Below, piece after piece: positions 13,631-25,695 of a stretch of DNA of 64,000 nucleotides. Below the pieces are notes generated by a model that saw nothing but the letters and a program-made list of their open reading frames with translations, was not told where the DNA came from and did no database searches. The DNA is from Vespula vulgaris (Eukaryota > Arthropoda > Insecta > Hymenoptera > Vespidae), in NCBI RefSeq assembly GCF_905475345.1, contig NC_066587.1, forward strand, positions 13,460,058 through 13,524,057. Direction: 5' to 3'. The translations under genes were made by a program, and so were the position numbers. Numbering within the stretch: position 1 is the first letter of the stretch; each line of letters opens with the position of its first letter.

Positions 13631-16137
13631 CGCGCGCAAGCCAAGCGCGAAGCGTGCATTTCGCACGGCACGTATACCTATGTACGTGCGTTGCCAAGTA
13701 GGAGTGCCACGTACGAGTACGTGGGCGAGACCGAGGCGTATATAATGTACTTATATAAATAAGACGCGTACGTTCTCGATTCGATCGATCCATCGAAAAA
13801 GGTCGACGCATGAAGCTGTCACGCACTTATATTGCCCTTCTTCTTCCTTCCCTTCATCGCCTTCGATCGAAAAGTGTCTACTCTAGGCACGTAGTTACCT
13901 CGTCCGATCAAGAAGACCCCTATTTACCTACCTCTCTCTTTCCCTCTCTTTCTCTCTCTTTCATCCACCTACTACAGAATGCCGTTTACCGGAAGATTAG
14001 CCTTTCGAAAAGCCATCTTCCCCTTCTAGTCCGGTAACAATGTACTTAGTGAAACCGGTTATACTTCGCTCGGTTGAAGCGAAACCAGGGAATGCAAGAA
14101 AGTGAACGTTAGTTTATGCCACAACCAAGATTATAAACTCCTCGTAGAGGCGTAACGTGCGGGGGATAGAAGCGATTGCGGTTACGAATTTCCCTCTCCT
14201 CCCCCCCCCCCTCTCTCTCTCTGTAAATATTGTATCTCTCCCTCGTGGAGTAGCTTAGCTTCAACTTCGTCTTCGATTCGGTTTCATTTTCGCCAAAGGA
14301 GATTACGCGATAGACGAGTCTCTCAAAGTGATTCGATAATGCATTATGCAATCCGAGTGCGAATTGTAATCTTCGGAATACGAGAATATACTATTCGTTA
14401 TCGGATATCTCGCTCGAATGTACTAGGAGTATATAGGCAGACGTTGGAATATTGTAAAACTGGTTCGAGGAAGCTCGAAACGATTCCGAGACAGTGATTT
14501 TCCGATAGTACAAAGGGTGACACTATTTCAACGTTTATACAAATAAAACTCTCTTCTAGGAGACAAGTTCGATACTCGTAGCTTACACCTCCATTCCGGA
14601 GAAAGGAAACACAATAGGATTTCGTCGTTTGGTGTAACCACAGCGTCGAAACGGTCGGTATACCGAGGTCAAACGGTGGTTCTGTGTCTTCCAAAGTTCC
14701 GTCCTTTTCGAAGAGAAACTTCGTCTTTGTGAGGTAGGGTCAATTAGACGAAATTCGTCGAAGTTTGTTCGTTTCCAGCACGGTAAACGGCCGACTTCGT
14801 CTTTCCACCGTTCTCGACTTTTCCTCGAAGTAACGAGAATTACGGTAAAACTATTTTCTTTACCTAAAGATCTTCCTATCTCCGATCTTCTCTCCCTTCT
14901 CTCTATTTCTCTCTTGGTTTTCATGTTCTTCTCTCGGAATACCGTGTAAATACATAACAAACTTCTCTCTCCCTCTCTCTTTCTCTCTCTCTATCTATCT
15001 ATCTATCTCCCTTTCTCTTCGTCGCGCGTACACAGATTTTGAACTTGTCGCGTTAAATACGAAGACGCGTACGATAATTAGTTTAATTAATGCTACAATC
15101 GCGCATAATTACGTTTCTGAGCGCTTTACACGTACAAGGTATAGGAGAAACCGTTTTACGGAAGTATCGATGACTTCGAAGCGTTTCTACTACCATCTAG
15201 ATGGTTTTATTCAGACTCCTACTCCAGCTCTATTGAGTTCGATGTTTAGAATTCTAGAGATATAGATAGATAGTTAGATAGATAGCTAGAGAGAAAGAGA
15301 GAGAAAGATAGAGAGAGAAAGAGAGAGGGAGGATACCTTAGAGCAATGATCTTGCGACTTGATCCTCGCTAGTATACAATCGTATTTCTTATCTCGCGAA
15401 ACTAACGATCGTCGCGTGACTATCATTTAACGTACATTCGCTATTGAATCACGTTACATCTATTATTTCGAAGGTATACTTTATCGTGATCGTACAACGT
15501 AAAAGGATCGAAGAGAATTCTCTTTTACTTGGAAGCTTTTCGGCCTCGAAAGTAAGCCGGTCGGCCCTAGTAAGTCGATGGATAAACGAGAGAAAAAGAG
15601 AGAAAGAGAGAAAGGGAAAGAGATGGAGAAAGTCAGGTTCGAAGCAGTAGTAGAGTAGTAGCTAGTCGAGCCATAAGAAATTTATCGGCAGCTGGATATA
15701 GACTATATATCTGTATGTATGTATTCCGCGAATCTCCATTCGCAAAGTGGCTCGTTCAGCCTTAATACGGCCGACGTGGGGTAGGTGAATCTTTAACGAG
15801 GTCCCTTGTCGGAATTTCCCGGCACGAGCGACCAAGGTACTCCGGGAAAGTAGCCGAATCCGGCTACGTAGATACGCTGGACCTTTCCAGATAAATTCTC
15901 AATAACCTTTCTTTATCCCGATATATTTGAGAAGATATTTTACGTTATTCTCAACGCCCCAATTTACTTATTATCAGAATAGTAGTAGAAGGGATTCTAG
16001 AACCTAATTTAGAAAGGGCAAACTCTCTCGATTAAAGGGCGTGCACGCGAGAAGAAGGATAAGACCCTTGTCTCTGTCTACGTTAGTTCGATATTCGTGT
16101 ATGCGCATCTTTCCATCCCTATCTGTCTACCTCTCCC

Positions 16138-16178
<41 letters not shown>

Positions 16179-17319
16179 TCTCACTATCTATATACCGGAG
16201 AGCTAACGAAGGACTTTCATAATTAGAAGTTTTGGCTTAATTACTTGAGTCTAGCGTAGCCAACTAATAAGTCCGTCGCCTCGACCGTAAGAGCCACGAG
16301 TCTAGGTTGGGCCTTCGTCCAGCTTCCTATCCTCAAACCCCAACTTCCGCCCCTTCGAATCCACTACGTTGTCGCTTCCTAAATCCGATCTTCCTCGCAG
16401 TTGAATCTCGTTAGAAACGCCCATCTCGTGACCCCTTTTCTCGCTCGTTCTCCATTTACCATCCTCTTTTCTCGTAGTATCTTTTTCTCTCGTTCTCTCT
16501 TTCTCTTTCTCTTTCTCTCTCTTGTCTCATTCGCTTCGTTACTTCTCACGATAACAGGATGAAGAATGGAAGAATGTGATTTCGCTTTTTTGGACTTTGG
16601 CTCCACGTGGACGATCGAGTTGGCTCGCTACTGCTTCCGTTGCTGACGCATTTACGTTTCCATCGACGTCCTAGCACAAGCGAATGAACGCGAAACGCGA
16701 TTAGCTTGGATGTATGAATTTTTGAAAACGATGAAGTATATCCCTCGTCGAGTTTAATTCCGAGTAGGATGTTCAGTCGCGTGCATAAAAAGTCAATGTG
16801 GAAAATTTGAATATAGCGTATAATTTTCTTCGTGCTTTTACGAACAAAGAAATGAGGAATCGTTTGTTTATATTTACAACGATTTAACGTTAACGTTTAT
16901 TTTTTTTTCTTCTCTGACTCTCCGCATACGAAGTAATATTCTTATTATTCCAAGCTTTGTATTGTTGGTTTACTCGAGTACGAGTCAACCGAGCGAAGAA
17001 AGTATCAGTCTCCGGAGTATTACCGTAGAACGAACCATTAAGTTCAGTGCACGTACTAGCCCATGGGAACGAGCGAATGTACTCGGTTGGCATACGTTAA
17101 GAGGCCAACTTCGTTTCCTTCGTCGATAGCGATTTCATCGAATTTATTTATTTTCAACCTAACGATCAAATTTTCCTTTAATTAAAACAAACGAAGCATG
17201 TAAGTATCTAAATGGATATATAGAGGTCAAACAATTTTGTAAATCGATTACGATATACGAAGCGATCGAATTTCTCTTTCCTACTTTAAAACTATTTTAC
17301 TAGTACTCGACAAGGATAC

Positions 17320-17482
17320 ATCCATCCATCCATCCATCCCTTCATTCATTCATTCATTCATCCATCCATCCATCCATCCATCCATCCATCCATCCATCCA
17401 TCCATCCATCCATCCATCCATCCATCCATCCATCCATCCATCCATCCATCCATCCATCCATCCATCCATCTATCCATCCAGC
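17320..17482. repeat. (CATC)n tetranucleotide tract, about 160 bp
   Basis: The tract is a near-pure CATC/TCCA repeat with an inner CATT variant block at 17341-17359. It is the longest repeat of non-dinucleotide type in the window and ends about 95 bp before the TATAAAAG at 17576. Confidence 0.95.
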
Positions 17483-17575
17483 CAGAGCTCGTTTTGCCTC
17501 TGGCTTGCTATGGAGATCATCGCGTTCGCGTATTACATTCTGTCGGGATCACTCTCGGTTTCCGTGGTAGCATAA

Positions 17576-17583
17576 TATAAAAG
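17576..17583 (+). promoter_or_regulatory. Possible TATA box of a plus-strand promoter
   Basis: TATAAAAG matches the TATA consensus exactly and lies about 120 bp before an ATG in strong Kozak-like context (17702, G at -3 and G at +4). A start site about 30 bp downstream would give a 5' leader of roughly 95 nt. No arthropod TCAGT initiator is visible at the expected place. Chance occurrence is quite possible in a 64 kb window. Confidence 0.25.
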
Positions 17584-17701
17584 CCGGTGCACGCGTGTTT
17601 GCGAACGGTGATTTGCGCTCGAGTGGGCGTTACGTTATCCGCGCACGAGCACCGATCCGTAGGAGGATCCGCTCGGAGACGGCCTGATCGAGAAACGAGC
17701 C

Positions 17702-17914
17702 ATGGTAATGCGAAACATGATTACTCACAGGGAGATAATGCGTGTAATAACAATCGCATTAACCGACCGAGTGCCGAGGCTCACGGTGCGCTTCGGGGTG
17801 TTCTTCGCTCTATTACTACCTGGAAATCCTTCCTTCCTTTCTCGAATATGCTTTTCTCGCGACTCTCCTCTTTCTCAAAGAGTTACAATGTTATCAGCGA
17901 CACCGTCGGGACAT
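17702..17914 (+). CDS. Possible first coding exon, 71 codons, no recognised product
   Basis: The open frame starts at ATG 17702 and runs to a strong donor CAT|GTAAGTAC at 17914/17915 in phase 0. It encodes M-V-M-R-N-M near the start and a hydrophobic patch F-G-V-F-F-A-L-L-L-P-G at about residues 31-41, which is rather late for a signal peptide. I recognise no family. The combination of TATA box, Kozak context and donor is the only support, so this may well be non-coding. Confidence 0.18.
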
Positions 17915-18115
17915 GTAAGTACGCACGTACGTACCGTATATATCTACGGAACCTACGATCGTAGGAAATTTAATCGAGCAAACACGAAAACTATTCTCAG
18001 GGTCACTTTTCCATTTTCTATAAATACGCACTGTCGCTTTTTAACATTTTTCTTTTATTTATTTTTTTTATCTATTTCTTTTTTCGTTCAATAAACCTAC
18101 CAAATAAATAAACTA

Positions 18116-18175
18116 CACTTATTTTTATACAGATATGTATAATAACACTCATTTTTATACAGATATATAAAACAC
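18116..18175. repeat. 30-bp direct tandem repeat, two copies
   Basis: The unit cactYatttttatacagatat occurs at 18116 and 18146 with the same following A/T-rich bases, giving a 30-bp period with few differences. The surroundings are AT-rich and lack a gene. Confidence 0.7.
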
Positions 18176-19505
18176 GTAGTACGATTGTATAAATATGTAG
18201 TATGAGCACGTCTTGCAATTTTTTACTTTAACTGTCGGTGCAGAGTATTTTTTTTTCTTTTCTTTTTTCCTTTATTTTGTTATAAATGAAATTGTCGAAT
18301 GCGTTATTGACCGTCGTCGAAATTGATCCCTCTTTGATTAGCAAGTTGAAATAAGACGTTCAAAGTATTTTTTTCTTTTTTTTTTAAATTTATACTTTTC
18401 GTTTTAATTTAAATTATTATTTGTATAATAACCATGGCGTTGACGTAAATGCGAATGCAAAAGCATGAAATTGATTTAATTCATAATCAGAAGTCTGTCA
18501 AATATCAGATTTCATTGTAATTATTTAGCGAACAACGAGATTCTAAGCCATGACAGATATTCGATAAAATGTGTAGTGTTGGCACATGATGGCCCATATA
18601 TCGAGATGGGGACGGTGAGGTGAGGTAAATGTGAAAAAGTTCATCCTTTCGATCTTGGAATATTCGTAGAGAATGAACGAACACATATGTCGAAAGTTCG
18701 ATCGATATGTTCGGTTTATTAGGTCTTCATTGTGATTAAAACTCCCTGATGGTTTTTCGATAAAAACTCAAACTAATTTCCGAAATTCTCCGTTTATTCA
18801 TGGAAAATGTTAAATTATTGAAATACTCGATCGTATAGAAATCCAGGAAAGTTCGAAGGTCTCAATACTTGGAGGTTCTACGAGTGATCGTTAGTTTCAA
18901 CGATGGTGTCCAATTCACCGATATTATATCTAATTGATTGACATCCGCGAAATGAATTCGATGAATATTAGCCATGAAGCACAGTCTGCACAGTCCATAA
19001 ATTGCGATTTCGCGATTCGTGGAATCGTGAAGTAAATGCACCGCGGTGGGGTTCTATGCTTCGTTGCCCTCTCGCAAATAACTTTAGTTCACCGTGCGGC
19101 GGGAAATGACTACGCACCAAATAATCTGATTTTCATTCGGTTCGCCGTCCAGTCCGCGTAACTCCACGTTATTATTATCATTTATTCTCGAGAATATCCT
19201 CAGATCGTAGAATTCTTTCTTTAATTAATTGACATCTAAACAGTATTTCTTCTTAATAAATCCAATTGTTTTAATAACAGTTGTGTTATTAAATAGATTA
19301 CAACAGTATAAAAGTATTTATTTTTTGTATTAACGAAATCGCTCGTGTTATGTCGATCAAATCGAAATAATTATATAAACAGGATGATTTTTCTTTCGTA
19401 CTTTTACGATTTTTGATTCCGTAGATATCGCCTCTAAAATATTTACTTTTTTAATTTGGAAAGTTATAATAGATATATCCGTGCGTTCTTTTTTTTTCTT
19501 TTTTT

Positions 19506-19780
19506 GAGTATGAGTAAGAACGAAAATATCTCGTTGCAAAATTAGTCAAACGTGTAATTCCAAAAACAAATACAAGTTAATGCTTCGTAAATAGTCATAT
19601 AGATGCCAATGCCACTTCAAGCGAATTAACATTTTTAATTCGGACAGGTACATCAGTTATCCTGTGTTCTTTAGACGTTGAGTAGGATAAAAAAGTGTCT
19701 CGTCGTAAAACCATTCTAGCGTGTAATTTCAGAAATAAATGCAGGTTAATGTTTTCTATGAAATTATATAGGTCAATGCT
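19506..19780. repeat. Diverged tandem duplication, offset about 170 bp
   Basis: Copy 1 (about 19506-19612) and copy 2 (about 19680-19780) share an ordered series of words: gagta, tctcgt, cgtgtaatt, caagttaatg/caggttaatg, atatag and caatgc. Similarity begins slightly upstream too (gcgttctt / gtgttctt). Copies differ by many substitutions and small indels, so the duplication is old. No terminal inverted repeats were seen. Confidence 0.6.
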
Positions 19781-20317
19781 CTTTCCAAGATATTATGTAG
19801 ATCAATGTGTCAATTCAAATATGTTTCATTTACATGGAAATATCTCGGAAACTGAGAGTCGTAGAGGCTTCGAACAAAGATTATTTTAAATGACAGATTT
19901 TTCTCTGTCTCCTCGTCCTATCGTGAATAATTTTTATATACAATATTTTTCATAAGTCGATACAAAATTACATGAAAAATTATTTCATTTTGTTTCCTTG
20001 CTTTTTCTTTTCTTTCCTTTTTTTTTTATATAAAAGCGATAAAAAAGGGAAGATGAATGAATAATTCGTAAATATCTTAGACCTTATAGTTTTACAAACA
20101 ACAGAATTAATTATGTATTATAGAAAAAGATGATATTAAACATTCAATGCGTGAACGAAGATTGCGCTCGTTATAAAATCGTCGACAGTTAACAAACAAA
20201 GTTGTCTGTTTCGAAAAGCATTTTCATCGGTCCTCTTTTTCTATTACTCTTCGTTTAAACTTTACTAAAGCACGTTGAAAACTTTGAAATAAAACTGAGA
20301 AGAACATGGACAATGTC

Positions 20318-20318
20318 T

Positions 20319-20349
<31 letters not shown>
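20318..20349. repeat. (CGT)n trinucleotide tract
   Basis: Ten to eleven CGT/TCG units without interruption. Confidence 0.9.
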
Positions 20350-21128
20350 GCCAAACTCGCCATTAATTATTTCTTCCGTCGGTTCCTTCGAGCAGCAGTC
20401 GAACGGTCGAGCCCGGAAGTTCTGATGGAAATAATTATATGCGGGATAATTAAGAGGGAGGAGTTGAAGGCCGGAGGTCCAAAAGAGGAACAATAGGAAG
20501 TGCTTGTTCGAACTTGTCTGTATGCTAATCTACGATGCGCTACAATGGAAACGGAATTTATCGAAAGTAATCGCATAAAATTGGGCTTTTGTTCGGTCGA
20601 AGGATCCCTTCTCGTCAAGGTTTCCCCTTGCCTCTCTATTCCCCGACCACTCTCTTTCTCTTTATCTCTTCGCTTTCACAATTTCCACTTTTCCCTCTTC
20701 TCTCTCTCTCTTTCTCTGTCTCTTTCTCTTTCTCTTTCTCTATCTCTATCTCTCCTACTTGCTATCTCGCGCCAACGGTTCCGCCACCGATTCAATATCG
20801 ATGCCAGATATTTCGTGCGGTCGCTCGACACAATAATTCAGTTGAGCAGGTAATATTGGCGCGGTAATGGTCGAACCATTTGGCTGTATCGTTATGCTGC
20901 ATTGGCATTCGCTGCGTTTACAGAGTCACCGGTCCGTTTTCAGTTAGCCTGTCGGCTTCAACCTCCCTCGACTCTTTTCCTCTCTCGATATATTCGGCAT
21001 TCGCTCTTTGTTCCTCTCTTCCTCTTCCTCCTCGTCTTCCTTTCTCGTTATGCCATTCGTTCGTTCACGCAACGAAAACGATCGACGCACCAGTATCACC
21101 GAAGCAGCAGCAGTTAGCACCAGCACCA

Positions 21129-21129
<1 letters not shown>

Positions 21130-21155
<26 letters not shown>
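21130..21155. repeat. (CAG)n trinucleotide tract
   Basis: Eight to nine CAG units, preceded by scattered CAG and CACCAG units from 21102. Several frames are open across it; coding status is undecided. Confidence 0.85.
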
Positions 21156-21161
<6 letters not shown>

Positions 21162-21425
21162 ACGATCGACTTTCAACACGTCGCGAATCAAACGTTATCA
21201 TTGGTCGATCATCTGTTATCACATACGAACCTTTCACAGTTTCACAGTTTCCCGGATTCTTGACGAACGATTCTCGTTTAACACTTCCAGACTCTTCGTT
21301 TCTCAGTCGATCGGAGTTTCGTAATCGTTCTGGTTATTTCCTGATCGCGATATTATCCTTTCCGGTATTCTGGTCTCGATCAATCGATATCTTCTCGACA
21401 AGTAGAAATGATTTTTTAAACGATT

Positions 21426-21477
21426 TCCTTCCTTCCTTCCTTCCTTCCTTCCTTCCTTTCTTTCTTTCTTTCTTTCA
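21426..21477. repeat. (TTCC)n/(TTTC)n tract
   Basis: TTCC units are followed by TTTC units, as at 8000-8045, and end in TTTCAG, which resembles a splice acceptor at 21473-21478. Confidence 0.9.
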
Positions 21478-23099
21478 GCTGGTTCGATTTTACGATCGCA
21501 CGTATCACACGATAACGTTGATCTTCCGCCAAATTTTAAATGGATCTCTTGAGGCTTGAATAATTTCCATTAATGTATACGGCACGACGTATTATTTCAG
21601 TAGGGTGAATTTGCAATATCGATGTTTACCGACTACTAATTACTGTTTTACTTTCTCACGTATCGTCGATGCTCCGTTTTATCATTACCTTTATTTCCCT
21701 TTAGAAATATGATGAAATAATATGAACTCATGAATTTATGAATTATGCAGAAGAAAATAGCGACCCTTTTCAGCGAGTGATTTTTTTTCTTTTACTTAAA
21801 TTCATCATCTCGTTTTTCTCATTTAAAATTCACGCCGATTATCGATTCTGATTAAAAAAGTCCTTCGGTGATTCTTTCCTACCGTGGAAATATCTCTAAT
21901 GCTTCACTATTCCAAAGGGCTATTCTACTTAGAGAAAAGTTCAGCGACGCGTTCAGGGACAATTGTACGGAATAAGCGTGTGAGGTCGGATAAAAATAGC
22001 TAACTAGCGACAAAAAGACATCCGTACCGAATAGGATTAGTGTCCCATGGGAAATCAACCGAGCACCGTGGAAGCTTCTCGAACTTATTGTCCTCCGACC
22101 ACCAATAAAAGCTCAACGCGCTAATTGTCACGAATTCCGAAGGCGATATTACTTTGTGTTACTTTTACGAGGTTAGACGATAGATGGGATAAAGGTGGAA
22201 ACGAAAAACTAAAGTCAGTAGTGTTTGTACTTACGTTCTTATTGAAGTAGGTATAAGTTACAGTATCTAATTAAATTTACGAATGTATCATGGGAAAACA
22301 AGTTGATAATGAGCCTGTTAACCATTGTATCCCGCAATAGACAGCACGTAGTAATTTGCATTAAACCACGGGAGATATTTTGGAAGTCGACGAGTTGAAA
22401 TTGGCTGTCTGCAAAAGCAAGTTAATTTTGTAAGTTCGGATCGGCGATTAGCATAATTGGTCGTGTGTGTATAGGGCCGGTACGTGTACGGTAATAAAAT
22501 TAGACAAACTCGGCAACATCGTTATCGTTCCCATTTCGTAGAGATAATAGGATCAGTACCCACGTCGAATATTTAATCGGACAAACGTATCGATTTTAGC
22601 TTTACGTCTTTTCGCGATCAAAACAAACAATTGCTAGACCGATCTCCTTACGTTTCTTCGAAGTAAATAAGCGGCGAGCGGTCACGGTCGGGTCGAGCGT
22701 TTATTTTTATCGATCACCTTTCCTTTCGTTCCGTCGAGACAGTACCTGATACGACTTCGTAGCAGTAACTTCGAGCGCATATTGAATCTAAGTATCTGAG
22801 ATTATGCTACGTAAGATGAAATAAGAACCACGTGACCGTTGCAACCACAAGATCGTTTGTAGATAGTAGAGAAGAGTCGGCGAGAACCACTGTTGGAGAA
22901 GCGTTTAGAAAACGAAGACGGACGTTTACGTTCGAAAATAAATGTCGGAGAAACTATGTATGCGTAAGTGCAAAGACGAATGGTAAATGCAAAGTGGAGC
23001 GATAGAGACGTTCGTTGAGAGAGAGAGATTTGCAAACGGTGGGCGTATCGGACGCTTAATGAGTCTGTAATTAAGGAAGATCAATAGCTATACGACGTT

Positions 23100-23132
23100 T
23101 TCCTTAGCTCCTCTATGTGCAGTCAGGTAAGT
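23100..23132 (+). promoter_or_regulatory. Possible recursive-splice (ratchet) site, plus strand
   Basis: A partly pyrimidine-rich stretch (ttttccttagctcctctatg) is followed by tgcagtCAG|GTAAGTAT, so an acceptor abuts a strong donor at 23126/23127. This is the layout of zero-nucleotide exons in long insect introns. The pyrimidine tract is interrupted and no plus-strand gene is proven here. Confidence 0.2.
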
Positions 23133-25016
23133 ATAGCTTTTACGAAGTAGATAAATATACGGAGATATGCGAGAGCGTTGCGAAGAGATTTAAAAACTCG
23201 AGCGTTAGACTTTTACGATTTTACTTTGATTCGAGGAAGAGGAAAATTAAATGATAAATAATCGCTTTCGCATCGAACTGTTTGTTTGTTTTTTCTTTTC
23301 TTTTCTTTTTTATCGCTTTACGACTTTGGTATAACTCGTCAATGAAAGAACTACATTTATCCTGCGTTTATGTAACGGAAATAAATGATAAATATATACT
23401 TAGTCGATTCGGACGTTCGCATAGATTATTTTGTTTATTTAGCGGCAGAACGTTCATTCTATCGTAACCGACGCGTGGCGTAAATACATTACGATCGTTG
23501 TGTTTCGACCTTTTGTGATTGTTTATTTTCGAAAGAGACGAATAGGCGTAACGAGACTGCCGATAAATAAACAGTCAATCAAAGTCGAACGAATGTCGCG
23601 GGCGATCGTAACACGTGTGTATGTAGATCTGATCAGTTAAGTTACTCTTTAACTTTTCCTTATTAAATATTCTTATAGAATAGAAACGAGTCCATCTCGT
23701 TCGTTTCGGATTCCTGGAAAAATTTTCTCTACAAAAAAAAATACCCCGATGATTTACATTCTTAAATTCAAGGACAACAAATATATCGAAGTACTCCTAG
23801 CGCAAATAAAAGTGAGTTTTCCCAACCGATACGTATCCAAGCCAAAGTTCTTTCTCCGTGGCGTGGCAGGAGAGATGTGTCGGATAGTTTATTCTCCTCC
23901 CTGTGCTTCTTCTTTCAACTTTTCTTTCTCTTTCCATCGCATGTGTACACTATCAGCCCTCTTTCGTTCGCGGGTGCAATCCTGCGGGAAGAATGTGGGT
24001 AGAAAATGTTCTCCTTCCCTTTCTCTCTTTCTCTCTCTATCTATCTATCTCTCTTTTACGCTTTCTTCGGAACGCTTGTTCTTGAAGATAGCCAGCCGAA
24101 ACACATCGAAGAAAGACGAACGAAGAGTGAGAGAAGACGAAGAGGTGTTTTCTTTGGATTTACGTGATACCACGCGCTATCCGGTTTGGTCCGATATAAC
24201 CAACGTAGAAGCCAAAGAGAAGGATCGAAGCTCTAGCTGGCTCTTCGTCCCTTTTCCCAAACCACATTTTGCCACCGTTTCGCTCAGTGTACTCAACCTT
24301 CCTTCCTTCAACCCCCTCTGGAATGTACGCTTTCCTCTTGACAACGGTCCTCTTTCTCTCTCTCTCTCTCTCCTTCTCCCCTTCATTTTTTTTGCTTTTC
24401 TTTTTCTTGTCTATATCGTACAGATTCCACCCTTCTCACTACTTTTCTCTCTTACACCGTCACTCACGTTTTACTCCCTCTCTCTCGTCCTCTCTGTATT
24501 TCTCGTTTTTCATCTCTCTTCCACGCAGCCTTTCCATATTCTTTCCAGTTGTCCACATTCAATCCCCGTTTTCTGGTACCCCATCCAGTAGCCACTGTCT
24601 CTCTCTCTCTCTCTCTTTTTTCTTTTTCTCCGATACAGCGCGACATTCCACACCCAAGGCAGCAAGAAAAGAGAGCCAAGTAAACGTAGAACCCTCTTTC
24701 GTTCCAACCAGTCGCCCACTTGACTACTTCGACGTTCTTTCCTGGCGAAGCTAGCCACTAAACCACCTCAGACTAGTTTCACAGCGTGTACTCTCAGTTT
24801 CTTAGGTGGCTTAATTCGCTAAACCAAAAATCTTATCTTCTTTCTTATCTATCTCTCTCGTCGTCTTTTTCTTTTTCATCGACGTCTCAATTATCGACGA
24901 ATTTTTGAATGAAACGAAATCAGAAACAAGAGTGAAAGAGAAATTTCGCGATGCACGTACGATACGAGGATTAAAGATCGTTTTATTTTCAATTCCTTTG
25001 GAAAGACGAGTCGAAA

Positions 25017-25553
25017 CTATTTCGAATCGTCGCGTCGATCATCAAAATGGTAGAACGATACGGCAAGACTTTGAATTCGATCTTGCAAAGAACACGTAGA
25101 GGAAGCACTTGGTGGAAAATCACTTTCGATTTGAACGAGCCGAGCCATCGTGTTAGGATCGCTCCGGGGAACTTCGAATTCACCGTAGCGATCGATGGTC
25201 CGAGGTAAACGTTGGATAATTCGAGGAGTGAACAGATTGCTCGGAATTCTGTGCTTCCGCTGACAGTAAAAGGTAGATAATTCCGCGGGGACGCGTCGAT
25301 ATAGGGACGACGCATCTCTCGACTTTTGACAAATGACTCGCAGTGGACATCTTATAGTAGAACGAGTCTCGTATTTGAGACGACGTATAGTGAATGATGA
25401 TACCGCTTGGATAACGGCGTTCCTTTGGGACATTATCCCGATGTAATAAGGTCGAGCTTCCAGATCAGGCCGATCGCAGTGACCGCATTGTCGACGCGAT
25501 CGACATTTCGAGTTGCTCGCTTTGTTCGGTTCGATGTTCCGAGTGTCGTTCAC
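25017..25553 (-). other. Non-repetitive open frame of 178 codons, no recognised product
   Basis: The frame has a mixed composition rich in Arg, Ser and Ile, with no hydrophobic core, no domain I know and no clear promoter. A second minus-strand frame overlaps it from 24989 to 25315. It may simply reflect CG-rich, stop-poor DNA. It is listed because it is the longest frame in the window not made of pyrimidine or purine repeats, apart from the ZP exons and their antisense shadow. Confidence 0.12.
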
Positions 25554-25658
25554 GTTGATTCGACTCTGTGTGCTCTGCTAAACGAACGCATTGCGGATTG
25601 ATCGAGAGAATGCTATTGCGAGCTTATAAACTCTCCGTGCACTATCCATCCACGTACG

Positions 25659-25695
25659 TACATATATATATATATATATATACATGTGTGTATGC
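25659..25695. repeat. (TA)n tract with flanking GT/CA words
   Basis: About ten TA units followed by catgtgtgtatgcatacat, a partly palindromic A/T-purine-pyrimidine alternation. Confidence 0.85.

Noticed and set aside
17320..17482. CRISPR-like regular array
   Set aside because: It is a pure tetranucleotide tandem repeat without spacers, in a eukaryotic genome.
23749..24591. Plus-strand open frame of 280 codons
   Set aside because: Its second half is built largely from Ser/Leu/Phe codons of CT-rich repeats, and the first part has no recognised domain. Its length is explained by stop-poor pyrimidine DNA.
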